Shown here: positions 33,987-43,088 of the stretch, piece after piece
How the letters are laid out: each line of letters starts with the position of its first letter
How positions within the stretch are numbered: position 1 is the stretch's first letter
NCBI RefSeq assembly: GCF_900091495.1
Contig: NZ_LT607413.1
Coordinates: 7,145,001-7,209,000, forward strand
DNA from: Micromonospora echinospora
GTDB lineage: Bacteria > Actinomycetota > Actinomycetes > Mycobacteriales > Micromonosporaceae
Direction of reading: 5' to 3'
Length of the DNA stretch: 64,000 nucleotides
The notes under the pieces: model-generated
The model's input: only the letters and a program-made list of their open reading frames with translations
Told to the model about the DNA's origin: nothing
Database searches by the model: none
Program-made: the position numbers and the translations under genes

Positions 33987-36281
33987 TCAGCGGGAACCGC
34001 TGCTCAGCCGCCGCCCCACCGAGGCGATCAACCGATCCAGCTCCGAGCCGAACGGGTTGTCGTGCACGAGGTACGTCCAGGTGGCGCTGGGCCGGACGAG
34101 CTGCCCGGCGTCCGGCTCCCAGTCCTCGTCGAACTCGGTCTCGGTGAAGGTCGCGATGGTCCGCGCCTCGATCTCGGGGATCAGCGCGTTGAAGGCCGGT
34201 ACGGCGGCCCGGTGGAACTCGTCGAGCGGGTCCAGCCGCCCCAGCGCCCGCAGGTGCACGCCCTCGCGGACCTCGGAGAGCTCGGCCAGGTGTTCCGCCC
34301 AGAGCCGGTCGGTGTGGTAGAGGGCGATCGACCGGGCGACCCGGGTGAGCAGGTCCTCGTCCATCTCGCCGGCCTTCTCCGGCACCCGGTCCAGCAGCAT
34401 CAGCGCGGCGACCTCGCTGGTCAGCAGCCGCTCGCGCCGCTCGGCGAGCGCCTTGCGTTGCTGCTCGATCACCACGCTGTACCGCCAGGTGTTGCGGTGG
34501 ATCTCGTGGTTGACGCCCTCGGCGACCCGCTGGGCGTGCTCCACCGCGTAGTCGACCTGGGTGTCGGTGACCAGACCGTCGGCGTTCATCCGGGGCGACG
34601 CCGGGACGCTGTCGCCGGCGTGCCGGACGACCAGGTCGTCCTCCAGGCTGACGAAGAAGACCGACGCGCCCGGGTCGCCCTGCCGCCCGGCCCGGCCCCG
34701 GAGCTGGTCGTCGACCCGGCGGCTGTCGTGCCGGCCGCTGCCCATGACGTACAGGCCGCCCAGCTCGGCCACCCGGTCCCGGTCGGCCTGGTCGCTGCCG
34801 CCGAGACGGATGTCGACACCCCGACCGGCCATCTGGGTGGAGACGGTCACCGCGCCGTACGCGCCGGCCTCGGCGATGATCGCCGCTTCCTCGTCGTCGT
34901 TCTTGGCGTTGAGCACCGCGCACGGCACACCGGCCGCGTTGAGCCCGGCGGCGAGCTGCTCGGACTCCTTGACGTCGAGGGTGCCGACCAGCACCGGCCG
35001 CCCCGCCTCATGGCAGCGCTTGATCTCGTCGATCAGCGCCTCCTCCTTCTCCGCCCGGGTCGCGTAGATCCGGTCCGGCTCGTCCTCGCGCACGCACGGC
35101 GTGTTCGGCGGGATCACCGCGACCTCGAGGGAGAAGAACTCGCGGAGCTGGTCGCCGACGAGCACGGCGGTGGCGGTCATCCCACAGAGCTTCGGGTAGA
35201 GGCCGATGAACGCCTGCACGGTGACGGTGCCGAGCACCTCGCCCTCGGCCGTGGCGTCGAGGCCCTCCTTGGCCTCCACCGCCGCCTGGAGCCCGTCGGG
35301 CCAGCGGCGGCGCTGGGCGACCCGGCCGCGCATCTCGTCGATCAGCTCGACCGTGCCGTCCCGGACGATGTAGTCGACGTCCCGGTGCAGCAGCGCGTGC
35401 GCGTGCAGCGCCACGTTCACCGCCGACAGCTGCGCGACGTTCTCCTCGGCGTAGAGGTCGATCTCGCCCAGCCGGGCCTCCACTGCGGCCAGGCCGGCGG
35501 TGGTGAAGGCGGCGCTGCGGCCGTCCTCGGCGACCGTGTAGTGCTTGCCCTTGCGCAGGCCGCGCACGATCGCGGCGGCGGCGTGCACCGGGTCCTGCTC
35601 GCCCGGCACGGCGCCGGCGAGCACCATCGGCACCCGGGCCTCGTCGATCAGGATCGAGTCGGCCTCGTCCACGATCGCGGTGCGCAGCGCCGGCTGCACC
35701 CGGTCGTCAACGTCGGTGACCAACTGGTCGCGCAGGTAGTCGAAGCCGGCCTCGCTGACCGAGACGTAGGTGACGTCCCGGGCGTACGCCTCCTGCCGCT
35801 CCTCACGGGTGGAGGCCTCGTTGACCCAGCCGACGGTCAGGCCGAGCAGGGTGTAGACCGGTTCCATCCACTGGGCGTCCCGGCGGGCCAGGTAGTCGTT
35901 GACGGTGAGCACGTGCACCGGGCCGTTGCCGAGCCGGACGTGACCGTACGCGGCGATGGTCGCGGTGAGCGTCTTGCCCTCACCGGTGGCCATCTCGGCG
36001 ACCTTGCCGGAGAGCAGCGCCATCGCGCCGAGCAGCTGCACGTCGTACGGACGCTGGTCGAGGCCCCGGCGGGCGGCCTCGCGCCCGATCGCGCAGATCT
36101 CGACGTACCCGGAGGCGGCTTGCGCGGCCTCGGTCAGCTCGCCGTCGTCGAGCGCGGCGAGTTCCTCTTCCCGCGCCTCGATCTGTGGCAGCAGCTTCTC
36201 CAACGGAGCCAGGTCAACCGTGCTGCCCGGACGCTGGAGGAAGCGCCGGAACCTGCTCTTCAACCGTTGCGACACACCCAT
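33987..36281 (-). CDS. secA2: Accessory preprotein translocase ATPase SecA2
   Basis: 764-residue SecA-family motor, shorter than housekeeping SecA (about 900 or more) and without its C-terminal zinc-binding tail, as in actinobacterial SecA2. Walker A MATGEGKTL, Walker B-type VDEADSILIDEARVP, helicase motif TVSTQMAGRGVDI and QLRGRAGRQGDPG are all present. It drives export of a limited set of proteins through SecYEG. ATG 36281 begins the conserved MGVSQRLKSRFRRF. A TACCGT eight bases upstream and no ribosome site may mean a leaderless mRNA. Confidence 0.93.
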   Translation of the reverse strand: MGVSQRLKSRFRRFLQRPGSTVDLAPLEKLLPQIEAREEELAALDDGELTEAAQAASGYVEICAIGREAARRGLDQRPYDVQLLGAMALLSGKVAEMATGEGKTLTATIAAYGHVRLGNGPVHVLTVNDYLARRDAQWMEPVYTLLGLTVGWVNEASTREERQEAYARDVTYVSVSEAGFDYLRDQLVTDVDDRVQPALRTAIVDEADSILIDEARVPMVLAGAVPGEQDPVHAAAAIVRGLRKGKHYTVAEDGRSAAFTTAGLAAVEARLGEIDLYAEENVAQLSAVNVALHAHALLHRDVDYIVRDGTVELIDEMRGRVAQRRRWPDGLQAAVEAKEGLDATAEGEVLGTVTVQAFIGLYPKLCGMTATAVLVGDQLREFFSLEVAVIPPNTPCVREDEPDRIYATRAEKEEALIDEIKRCHEAGRPVLVGTLDVKESEQLAAGLNAAGVPCAVLNAKNDDEEAAIIAEAGAYGAVTVSTQMAGRGVDIRLGGSDQADRDRVAELGGLYVMGSGRHDSRRVDDQLRGRAGRQGDPGASVFFVSLEDDLVVRHAGDSVPASPRMNADGLVTDTQVDYAVEHAQRVAEGVNHEIHRNTWRYSVVIEQQRKALAERRERLLTSEVAALMLLDRVPEKAGEMDEDLLTRVARSIALYHTDRLWAEHLAELSEVREGVHLRALGRLDPLDEFHRAAVPAFNALIPEIEARTIATFTETEFDEDWEPDAGQLVRPSATWTYLVHDNPFGSELDRLIASVGRRLSSGSR

Positions 36282-36411
36282 GAGCGGCAACGGTACGCGA
36301 CCCGGGCCGGCTCGTGCGGCCCGGTCGCCGCGCCCGGCCCCGGAGTGTCGCCGCACCGCCCCCGGGAGCGAAGATCGACGCCGGTCGTCGCCCGGGCCGG
36401 ACGGCGCGCGC

Positions 36412-38304
36412 TCAGCTCACCAGGAGCTGGTGGGTGGCAAGCTCACGGTAGAGCGGGCTGCTGCCGGTCAGCTCGTCGTGGGTGCCGGCGGCGACCACCC
36501 GCCCAGCGTCGAGGACCACGATCTGGTCGGCGTCGACCACCGTCGAGAGCCGGTGCGCCACGATCAGCAGGGTCCGCCGGACGGCGACCGCGTCGATCGC
36601 CCGGCGCAGTGCCGCCTCGTTCCGGGCGTCGAGGTTGCTGGTCGGCTCGTCGAGCAGCAGCACCGGCGGTCCGGCCAGCAGTGCCCGGGCGATGGCCAGC
36701 CGCTGCCGCTCCCCGCCGGAGAGGAGCACCCCGCCCTCCCCCACCGGCACGTCCAGCCCCTCGTCGGTCCGGGTCACCAGGTGCTGGAGGTTGACCTCGT
36801 CCAGGACGGCGAGCAGCCGCTCGTCGGTGGCGTTCGCGGCGGTGAGCAGCAGGTTCTGGCGCAGCGTGCCGGCGAGCACCGGGGCCTCCTGCTCGACGTA
36901 GCCGAGCCGGGACCGCAGCGCGTCGCGGGGCAGGTCACGCACGTCCACCCCGTCCAGCCGCAGGGCGCCGGCGCTCACCTCGTAGAAACGCTCGACCAGC
37001 GCCAGCAGGGTGGACTTGCCGGCGCCGGAGGGGCCGACCAGGGCGGTCCGGGTCCCGGCGGGGACGGTGAAGCTGACCTCGTGCAGCACCGGCGGCCCGC
37101 CCGGGTAGCCGAAGCCGACCCGGTCGAACTCGATCGCCGCCGGCGTCGGACCTCCGTTCCCGGAAGCGGCCGGAACCGGACGGCCGTCCCCGGAAGCGAC
37201 CGAAGTCGGCCGGCCATCCCCGGCAGCGACCAGAGCCGGACGGCCGTTCCCGACGACGGCCGGAGCCGGACGGCCCTCCCCGACAACGGCCGGAGCGGCG
37301 GGGACCGGTTCCGCCCGACGGTGCGCGTCGGCGGCGCCCTCGACCGGCACGGTGAGGATCTCCTCGATCCGCTGGAGCGCACCGAGACCGGTCTGGAGCT
37401 GGGTGAACGCGCTGAGCGCCTGTCCCAGCGGCAGGACCAGGAAGAAGAGGAACATGATGAAGGCGACCAGGTCCCCGACGCTGAGCGCGCCGGCGGCCAC
37501 CCGGGCCCCGCCGACCCCGAGCACCAGCAGGAACGCCCCCTGGATGGTGATCGAGCCGGCCGGGCCGACCACCGCCTGCACCCGGGCGACCCGCAGCCCC
37601 GCCGCGTACGCCTGCTCCGCGCTGGCCACGACGGTGCCGGTCTCCCGCTCCTCGGCCCGGCTGGCCCGGATGGTCCGGGCCGCGGAGATGGCCCGCTCGA
37701 CGGCGGAGGTCATCTCGCCGATCCGTTCCTGGGCGGCGCGGGCCAGGTCGCGCACCCGCCGGGCCACGGTGAGGGCGAACCCGAGCCCGAGCGCCACCCC
37801 GGCGAGGGTCACCCCGAACAGCAACGGGTCCAGCAGGACCATCGCGACCGCCGCGCCGACCACCGTGACCACCCCGGTCACCAGCTCGAACAGCCCCGAG
37901 GTGACCACCGCCCGCAGCAGGGTGGTGTCCGAGCCGACCCGGGAGAGCAGGTCGCCGGTGCGGCGCTGGTCGTACTCGGCGATCGGCAGCCGCAGCAGGT
38001 GGCCGGCGAGCCGGCGGCGGGTGGTGAGCACCAGCCCCTCGGCGGTGCGTTGCAGCAGGTAGTCGCGGAACCCGGAGAGCACGGCCCCGGTCACGAGCGC
38101 GGCGACGAGCACGCCGACCAGGGAACCCACCGGCCGGGACGCGGAGACCGCGTCGAGCAGCGACCGGGTGAGCAGCGGCTGGGCGAGCGCCGAGGCGGCA
38201 CCGAGCAGGGACAACACCCCCACCACGACGAGGGTCCCTCGGTGGGTGCGCAGGTACGGCAGGAGGGCGGCGAGTCCGACACGCGGAGCGGCTCCGGTGG
38301 TCAC
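36412..38304 (-). CDS. ABC exporter half-transporter
   Basis: 630 residues. Six membrane helices in 1-310, then an NBD (about 390-620) with Walker A GPSGAGKST, signature LSGGERQRLAIARAL and Walker B VLLLDEPTSNLD; H-loop in IVAHRLSTV. A type IV (MDR/lipid A-like) exporter that works as a homodimer or with a partner; substrate unknown. Unusual: residues about 335-386, between the two domains, are a stretched linker of five ten-residue repeats (GRP-centred). GTG start with TACCGT six bases upstream, so probably leaderless. Confidence 0.92.
   Translation of the reverse strand: MTTGAAPRVGLAALLPYLRTHRGTLVVVGVLSLLGAASALAQPLLTRSLLDAVSASRPVGSLVGVLVAALVTGAVLSGFRDYLLQRTAEGLVLTTRRRLAGHLLRLPIAEYDQRRTGDLLSRVGSDTTLLRAVVTSGLFELVTGVVTVVGAAVAMVLLDPLLFGVTLAGVALGLGFALTVARRVRDLARAAQERIGEMTSAVERAISAARTIRASRAEERETGTVVASAEQAYAAGLRVARVQAVVGPAGSITIQGAFLLVLGVGGARVAAGALSVGDLVAFIMFLFFLVLPLGQALSAFTQLQTGLGALQRIEEILTVPVEGAADAHRRAEPVPAAPAVVGEGRPAPAVVGNGRPALVAAGDGRPTSVASGDGRPVPAASGNGGPTPAAIEFDRVGFGYPGGPPVLHEVSFTVPAGTRTALVGPSGAGKSTLLALVERFYEVSAGALRLDGVDVRDLPRDALRSRLGYVEQEAPVLAGTLRQNLLLTAANATDERLLAVLDEVNLQHLVTRTDEGLDVPVGEGGVLLSGGERQRLAIARALLAGPPVLLLDEPTSNLDARNEAALRRAIDAVAVRRTLLIVAHRLSTVVDADQIVVLDAGRVVAAGTHDELTGSSPLYRELATHQLLVS
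37147..37296. repeat. In-frame 30-base tandem repeat, five units
   Basis: Units start at 37147, 37177, 37207, 37237 and 37267 (CGGACGGCC-type starts, period exactly 30). They encode the Gly-Asp/Asn-Gly-Arg-Pro decapeptides of the linker in the ABC exporter. Confidence 0.8.
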
Positions 38305-38310
38305 CGGACC

Positions 38311-38316
38311 ACGGTA
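38311..38316 (-). promoter_or_regulatory. -10 box of ABC exporter gene
   Basis: TACCGT on the minus strand, six bases before the GTG start; no ribosome site. Confidence 0.35.
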
Positions 38317-38352
38317 GCCGCCACGCGCATCCGCCCCGCGCCGCCCTGCCCG

Positions 38353-38413
38353 GGTGGTTGCCGGGGACCCCTGCTCGGCAGAAAACGGTAGGAAGGGTCC
38401 CCTGCAACCACCT
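38353..38413. repeat. Dispersed ~60-base palindromic element, copy B
   Basis: GGTGGTTGCCGGGGACCCC, centre GCTCGGCAGAAAACGGTAGG, then AAGGGTCCCCTGCAACCACC. Lies upstream of the ABC exporter and past the end of the dehydrogenase gene at 38480. Confidence 0.75.
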
Positions 38414-38479
38414 CAGCGCGCGGGATGCGGGATGCGGAGTGGGTGGGATGCCGGGCGGGGCGATGGGGTGGGGCGGGTG

Positions 38480-39568
38480 TCAGCAGGTCAGCACGACCTG
38501 GAGTTCGTGGCGGCGTCGTTCGGCCAGATCGGTGAGCAGGGTCGGGGCCTCGTCGAACGGGACCGTCGCCGAGACCAGGTGCTTGCGGATCAGGTCGCCG
38601 TGGTCCCGCAGCAGGTCGACCGTCTCGGCGGAGAGCCGCTCCCGGTCCCACGTCGGGGCGAGCCCGCGCGGCACCCGGCCGATCTGCGCGCACCGCAGCG
38701 CGAGCCCGTTGTGGTGGAACTCTTCGCCGAGGCGCACCTCGTCCGCCCCGGCCTGGTAGAAGGCCAGGTCGACGACGGTGCCCTGGGGGCGCAGCAGGCG
38801 CAACGCGAGGTGCAGCGCCCAGGCCTGTCCCCGGCACTGGAACACCACGTCCGCGCCCCGGTCCCCCGGGCCGTGCGCCCAGCGGGTCTTCAGCACCACC
38901 GCCGGGTCGTCCACGTCCGGGTCGAGGGTCTCCAGGCCGAGCGCCTCGGCGACCCGTCGGCGCTGCGGGGTGGGGTCGAGCACCACCACCGAGGCGGCGC
39001 CGCCCCGCTGGGCGAACAGGGCGGTGAGCAGGGCCACCACCCCGCTGCCGACCACCGCGACCCGGCGGCCGGCCACCCCGTCGCCGAGCGACCGCACGTC
39101 GGTGCCGTGCAGGTCGGCGGCGGCGTGCAGCAGGCCGTTGGCGCAGATCGGCCCCATGTGCGCGACGTAGACGCCGAGCAGCGGATCGAGGTCGTCGGGG
39201 AGCGGGACGAACCGCTCGGCGACCGGGTCGGCCAGGTACCCGGTGCGGTGACCGTAGGTCATCGCCCCGACGGTGCCCACCTCCACCGCCGGGGTGGCGC
39301 TCTCCACCACCCGGCCGACCTGCATGTACCCCAGCCGCCGCACCGGGTACGGGGTGCTCGCCGCGCCGGGCTGGAACAGGCCGAGGTCCGCGTTCCAGGT
39401 GACGTGCAGGTACGGGTTGGTGCCCTTGACGTAGCTCAGCTCGGTGCCGGCCGAGACGCCGCTGTAGAGCGTCTCGACCCGGAACGTGCCGTCGCGCAGT
39501 TCGGCGGCGTCCTGCTCGACCAGTTCGACCCGTCCGGGGCCGCTGACCACCACGACCCGCTCACGCAC
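38480..39568 (-). CDS. Alcohol dehydrogenase-like (MDR) oxidoreductase
   Basis: 362-residue medium-chain dehydrogenase/reductase: GroES-like half (YSGVSAGTELSYVKG, RLGYMQVGRVVE) and Rossmann half with VAVVGSGVVALLTALFAQ and VVVLDPTPQRR. The catalytic-zinc cysteine of classical ADHs (GxCGTD) is replaced by GVSAGTE, as in a branch that accompanies Gfo/Idh genes. It overlaps the Gfo/Idh/MocA gene by eight bases; together they probably oxidise or epimerise a sugar or cyclitol. Substrate unknown. Confidence 0.85.
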   Translation of the reverse strand: MRERVVVVSGPGRVELVEQDAAELRDGTFRVETLYSGVSAGTELSYVKGTNPYLHVTWNADLGLFQPGAASTPYPVRRLGYMQVGRVVESATPAVEVGTVGAMTYGHRTGYLADPVAERFVPLPDDLDPLLGVYVAHMGPICANGLLHAAADLHGTDVRSLGDGVAGRRVAVVGSGVVALLTALFAQRGGAASVVVLDPTPQRRRVAEALGLETLDPDVDDPAVVLKTRWAHGPGDRGADVVFQCRGQAWALHLALRLLRPQGTVVDLAFYQAGADEVRLGEEFHHNGLALRCAQIGRVPRGLAPTWDRERLSAETVDLLRDHGDLIRKHLVSATVPFDEAPTLLTDLAERRRHELQVVLTC

Positions 39569-40556
39569 CGACGGTCACCCCCATCCGGTCCGGCGTGGGC
39601 AGCGCCACCGGCCGGCCGGTACGCGCGCTCTCGGCGACCGCGCAGGCCAGTCGCTGGGTGCCGAGCGCCTCGGCGTACGGGACCCGGACGTCGTCGCCGA
39701 CGCCCCGGACCGCGTCGACGAAGGCCCGGTCGACGGCGACCCGGGCCCCGTCCGGATCGGCCCCGAACCGGCGTTCCCCGTCGGCGTCGCACACCGTCAG
39801 GCCGTCCTCGGCCAGCGTCAGCGCCAGCCCGTCGGCGACGATCTCCAACCCGGCCCGGTGCTTCCAGCCGAGCACGCAGGCGGCGGTCAGGGTGCCGACC
39901 GCGCCGCCCGCGAAGCGCGCCGCGGCCACGGTGACCGAGTCGATGTCCGCGCCGTCGACCGGCGGCGGCGTGCCGTCGCCGTACGCGGTGACCTCGGTGA
40001 CCTCACCGACCAGGACCCGGATCAGGTCGAGCACGTGCGCCGCCTGCTCGACGACCGGCCCACCCGAGCGGTCCCGCCGGGTCCACCAGGCGACCGGTGG
40101 CACCTTGTCCAGCCAACTGCCGCTGACCATCCGGACCGGGCGGTCGGCGAGCAGTTCGCGGGCCTGTTCCACCACGTGCAGGTAGCGCCAGTGGTGGCCG
40201 ACCGCGGTGAGCAGGCCGCGCCGGGCGACCAGTTCGGCGATCCGCTCGGCGGTGTCCAGGTCGACCGCGACGGGCTTCTCCACGAACATCGGCACCCCGG
40301 CGTCGATCACCGCCTCCTCCACCGGCCCGTGGGCGAACGGCGGCACGCAGACGTAGACCGCGTCGCATCCGGCGGCGAGCAGTTCCCCGACGTCGGGGAA
40401 GGCGCGCGCGCCGTACCGGCCGGCGAGATCGCTCGCCGCGTCGTGGGCGACGTCGGTCACCCCGACCAGTTCGACGTCCTCGAAGCCGCTGAGCACCCGG
40501 GCGTGCCGCTGCGCGACCCCGCCGGCACCCACCAGTCCCACCCGACACCCACCCAT
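39561..40556 (-). CDS. Gfo/Idh/MocA-family oxidoreductase
   Basis: 331 residues. Nucleotide-binding VGLVGAGGVAQRHARVL at the N-terminus; EKPVAVDLDTAERI carries the conserved EKP lysine. The C-terminal alpha/beta domain has GGPVVEQAAHVLDLI with the HxxD-like catalytic residues. NAD(P)-dependent sugar or inositol dehydrogenase; exact substrate unknown. ATG 40556 follows GGGAGG by six bases. Divergent from gpgS and coupled to the dehydrogenase downstream. Confidence 0.9.
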   Translation of the reverse strand: MGGCRVGLVGAGGVAQRHARVLSGFEDVELVGVTDVAHDAASDLAGRYGARAFPDVGELLAAGCDAVYVCVPPFAHGPVEEAVIDAGVPMFVEKPVAVDLDTAERIAELVARRGLLTAVGHHWRYLHVVEQARELLADRPVRMVSGSWLDKVPPVAWWTRRDRSGGPVVEQAAHVLDLIRVLVGEVTEVTAYGDGTPPPVDGADIDSVTVAAARFAGGAVGTLTAACVLGWKHRAGLEIVADGLALTLAEDGLTVCDADGERRFGADPDGARVAVDRAFVDAVRGVGDDVRVPYAEALGTQRLACAVAESARTGRPVALPTPDRMGVTVGA

Positions 40557-40759
40557 CCGAGCCTCCCGCCGCGTGTCCGTGCCGCAGGGACTGCCCGGGT
40601 GGTCACGGGTACAAACGTTCACGCGGGGGAAATCGGGATGGATGGGCCCTCTGATCAAGATGGGGGCGGGAATGCGGTTAGTCGGCGGTCCGGATTGGGA
40701 AAACTCGACACCACGTCCCGCGCACGACCTACGGAGCGGACGGCAGCGGATATGGGGGT

Positions 40760-41782
40760 GTGCCCGTGCGGGACACGGAAGCGGTGGTCTCACCGGTGGT
40801 CGAGGCATGGGCCACCTACCGGACGACCTCGGCGCAGGAGTGGACGGCGCGGCGGCTCGTCCGCGCGAAGGGTGACTGCCGGGTCAGCGTGGTGCTGCCG
40901 GCCCGCAACGAGGAGGCCACCGTCGGCGCGATCGTGTCGACGATCCGGGAGCACCTGGTCGACCGGGTGCCGCTGGTCGACGAGTTGATCGTGGTGGACT
41001 CGCGGTCCACCGACCGGACCGCCCAGGTGGCCCGCGCCGCCGGGGCGGAGGTGGTCGGCCAGGACGAGATGACCCGGTCACTGCCCCGGCTGACCGGCAA
41101 GGGGGACGCGCTCTGGGCGGGACTGGCCGCCGCGCGCGGGGACGTGGTGGCGTTCGTCGACGCCGACCTGCGGGAGTTCCGCCCGCACTTCGTGACCGGA
41201 CTGCTGGGACCGTTGCTCACCGACCCCGGCATCGACTTCGTCAAGGGCTTCTACCACCGGCCGCTGGTCGGTCAGGCGAGCGTCGAGCCCGACGGAGGCG
41301 GCCGGGTCACCGAGCTGATGGCCCGTCCGCTGCTCAACCTCTTCTGGCCCGAGCTGGCCGGCTTCGTCCAGCCGCTGGCCGGCGAGTACGCCGGGCGCCG
41401 CGAGGTGCTGTCCCGGGTGCCGTTCGTCTCCGGCTACGGCGTGGAGACGGCCATGCTGATCGACCTGCTGGAGCTGGTCGGACTGGACGCGCTGGCCCAG
41501 GTGGACCTGGGCGAACGCAAGCACCGCCACCAGGACACCGCCGCCCTCGGGCGGATGTCGGCGCAGATCATGCTCACCGTCTGGTCCCGGCTGCAACGAC
41601 GCGGCTGGGCCAACCCCGACGCCCGGCCGGCCGAACTGCTCACCCAGTTCCGGCGGGGCGGCTCGGACACGTTGCCGAACCTCGACCGGGAGATCGTGAT
41701 CAACGACGTCTCGGTCGAGGAACGTCCACCCCTGGCGGACCTGCGCCACCTCGTCCCCCGTCGCCGCGTGGCCGCGGCGTGA
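40760..41782 (+). CDS. gpgS: Glucosyl-3-phosphoglycerate synthase
   Basis: 340-residue GT2/GT81-type glycosyltransferase. SVVLPARNEEATVG binds the nucleotide sugar, FVDADLREF is the DxD-type metal site, and GKGDALWAGL, PLAGEYAGRREVL and LGERKHRHQ match GpgS. It makes glucosyl-3-phosphoglycerate from NDP-glucose and 3-phosphoglycerate, the first step toward glucosylglycerate or methylglucose lipopolysaccharide. GTG 40760 follows a GGGGG run; GTG 40766 is an alternative. The next gene, a GT4, is 37 bases on. Confidence 0.8.
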   Translation: MPVRDTEAVVSPVVEAWATYRTTSAQEWTARRLVRAKGDCRVSVVLPARNEEATVGAIVSTIREHLVDRVPLVDELIVVDSRSTDRTAQVARAAGAEVVGQDEMTRSLPRLTGKGDALWAGLAAARGDVVAFVDADLREFRPHFVTGLLGPLLTDPGIDFVKGFYHRPLVGQASVEPDGGGRVTELMARPLLNLFWPELAGFVQPLAGEYAGRREVLSRVPFVSGYGVETAMLIDLLELVGLDALAQVDLGERKHRHQDTAALGRMSAQIMLTVWSRLQRRGWANPDARPAELLTQFRRGGSDTLPNLDREIVINDVSVEERPPLADLRHLVPRRRVAAA

Positions 41783-41819
41783 CCGCCCGCCGAGCCGGCG
41801 CGCTGGAGAGGAAGACCCC

Positions 41820-42974
41820 ATGAGCCTCACCGTCCTGATGAACGCCGGCCCCTGGCTGTCCGTGCCGCCCCCGGGGTACGGCGGGATCGAGAACGTGGTC
41901 GCCACGCTCGTGCCGGAGCTGCGCCGGCTCGGGGTGCGGGTGGTCCTCGCCTCGGTCGGCACCAGCGCCCTGCCGGTCGACGAGCTGGTGTCGGTCTACC
42001 CCGACGGGCAGTTCTCCGCGCTGCAACGCCCGTACAACCAGGTGTGCGGGGTGGCCCAGGCGCACCTGGCCGGGGTGGCCCGCGAACTGCGTGCCCGCGA
42101 CGACATCGACCTGGTGCACGACCACGTGGAGGCGGTCGGTCTGGCCACCCTGGCCGCGATGGGCCCGGACGCCCCACCGGCGCTGCACACCCTGCACTGG
42201 GACCTCGCCAAGCATCCCGCGCTCTACGGCCACCTCGACGGCGGCGACCGGGTGCGGGTCAACGGGGTCTCCGCCTCCCAGCTCGCCCGGGCCCCGCAGG
42301 CGCTGCGGGACCACTCGGTGGGGCACGTGCACCTGGCCACCCCGCTCGCCGTGGACGCCCACCGCCGGCCCGGTCCGCTCAAGGGCGACCACGTGGTCGT
42401 GCTGGGCCGGATCAACCCGGGCAAGGGGCAGGACGTCGCCGCCCGGCTCGCCCACCGGTACGCCTTCCCGCTGGTGCTGGCCGGCCCGGTCGGGCCGTAC
42501 CACCGGCCGGAGGACCTGGCGGCGGCGGGCGACGAGGCCCGGCAGAACCCGGACGTGCGGTTCTTCCTCGACGAGGTGGCCCCGCACGTCGACGGCGACC
42601 GGGTGCGCTGGGTGGGCACGGTGGCCGGCCGGGACCGCGACGACCTGGTGGCCTCCGCCCGCGTCGCTCTCTTCCCGCTGCGCTGGGAGGAGCCGGGCGG
42701 CACGGCGGTGGTGGAGTCGCTGGCGCTGGGCACCCCGGTGGTCGCCACCGCGCGGGGTTGCCTGCCCGAACTGATCGACGACGGGCGCACCGGTCTGCTC
42801 ACCGACGACGAGGAGCGGCTCGGTGAGCTGGTGCTCGCCGCCGGGCGGATCGACCCGGAGGAGTGCCGGCGGGAGGCCGCCGCCCGGTTCACCCCGGCGG
42901 TGATGGCGCAGCGGTACGTCGAGTTGTACGACCGGGTCCGGCAGCTCGCCTCGGCCCGGTTGCAGCCGGTCTGA
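41820..42974 (+). CDS. Glycosyltransferase family 4
   Basis: 384-residue GT-B enzyme. The N-terminal half holds PPPGYGGIENVVATLVPEL; the C-terminal half holds GRINPGKGQDVAARL and the EPGGTAVVESLALGTPVVA block with the paired glutamates that bind the NDP-sugar. Retaining transfer is expected. It follows gpgS in an operon, so a role in the same glucoside pathway is plausible but not shown. GGAGAGG precedes the ATG. Confidence 0.88.
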   Translation: MSLTVLMNAGPWLSVPPPGYGGIENVVATLVPELRRLGVRVVLASVGTSALPVDELVSVYPDGQFSALQRPYNQVCGVAQAHLAGVARELRARDDIDLVHDHVEAVGLATLAAMGPDAPPALHTLHWDLAKHPALYGHLDGGDRVRVNGVSASQLARAPQALRDHSVGHVHLATPLAVDAHRRPGPLKGDHVVVLGRINPGKGQDVAARLAHRYAFPLVLAGPVGPYHRPEDLAAAGDEARQNPDVRFFLDEVAPHVDGDRVRWVGTVAGRDRDDLVASARVALFPLRWEEPGGTAVVESLALGTPVVATARGCLPELIDDGRTGLLTDDEERLGELVLAAGRIDPEECRREAAARFTPAVMAQRYVELYDRVRQLASARLQPV

Positions 42975-43004
42975 ACCGGTCCACCGGTTCCCTGCGGCGG
43001 GTGC

Positions 43005-43036
43005 CCCCGGCCGGCGTTTCGACGCGCCGGCCGGGG
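43005..43036 (+). terminator. Hairpin after GT4 gene, overlapping a promoter
   Basis: CCCCGGCCGGCG and CGCCGGCCGGGG form a perfect 12-pair stem around TTTCGACG. It can end the gpgS-GT4 transcript. The SigF-type promoter of the next gene uses the loop for its -35 and the right arm for part of its spacer and -10. Confidence 0.6.
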
Positions 43037-43040
43037 GTAC
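43016..43040 (+). promoter_or_regulatory. SigF/SigB-type promoter (STAS-HATPase gene)
   Basis: GTTT, 15 bases, GGGTAC; the -10 ends 48 bases before the ATG at 43089. Confidence 0.65.
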
Positions 43041-43088
43041 CTGTTCGATCACGGAACAACGGACCCCAGGCACGTACGGAGCGAGCCC

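Noticed and set aside
33369..36794. Very long plus-strand frame (over 1100 codons) opposite secA2
   Set aside because: SecA2 motifs on the minus strand are unambiguous; the plus frame is a V/L/G/D-rich shadow.
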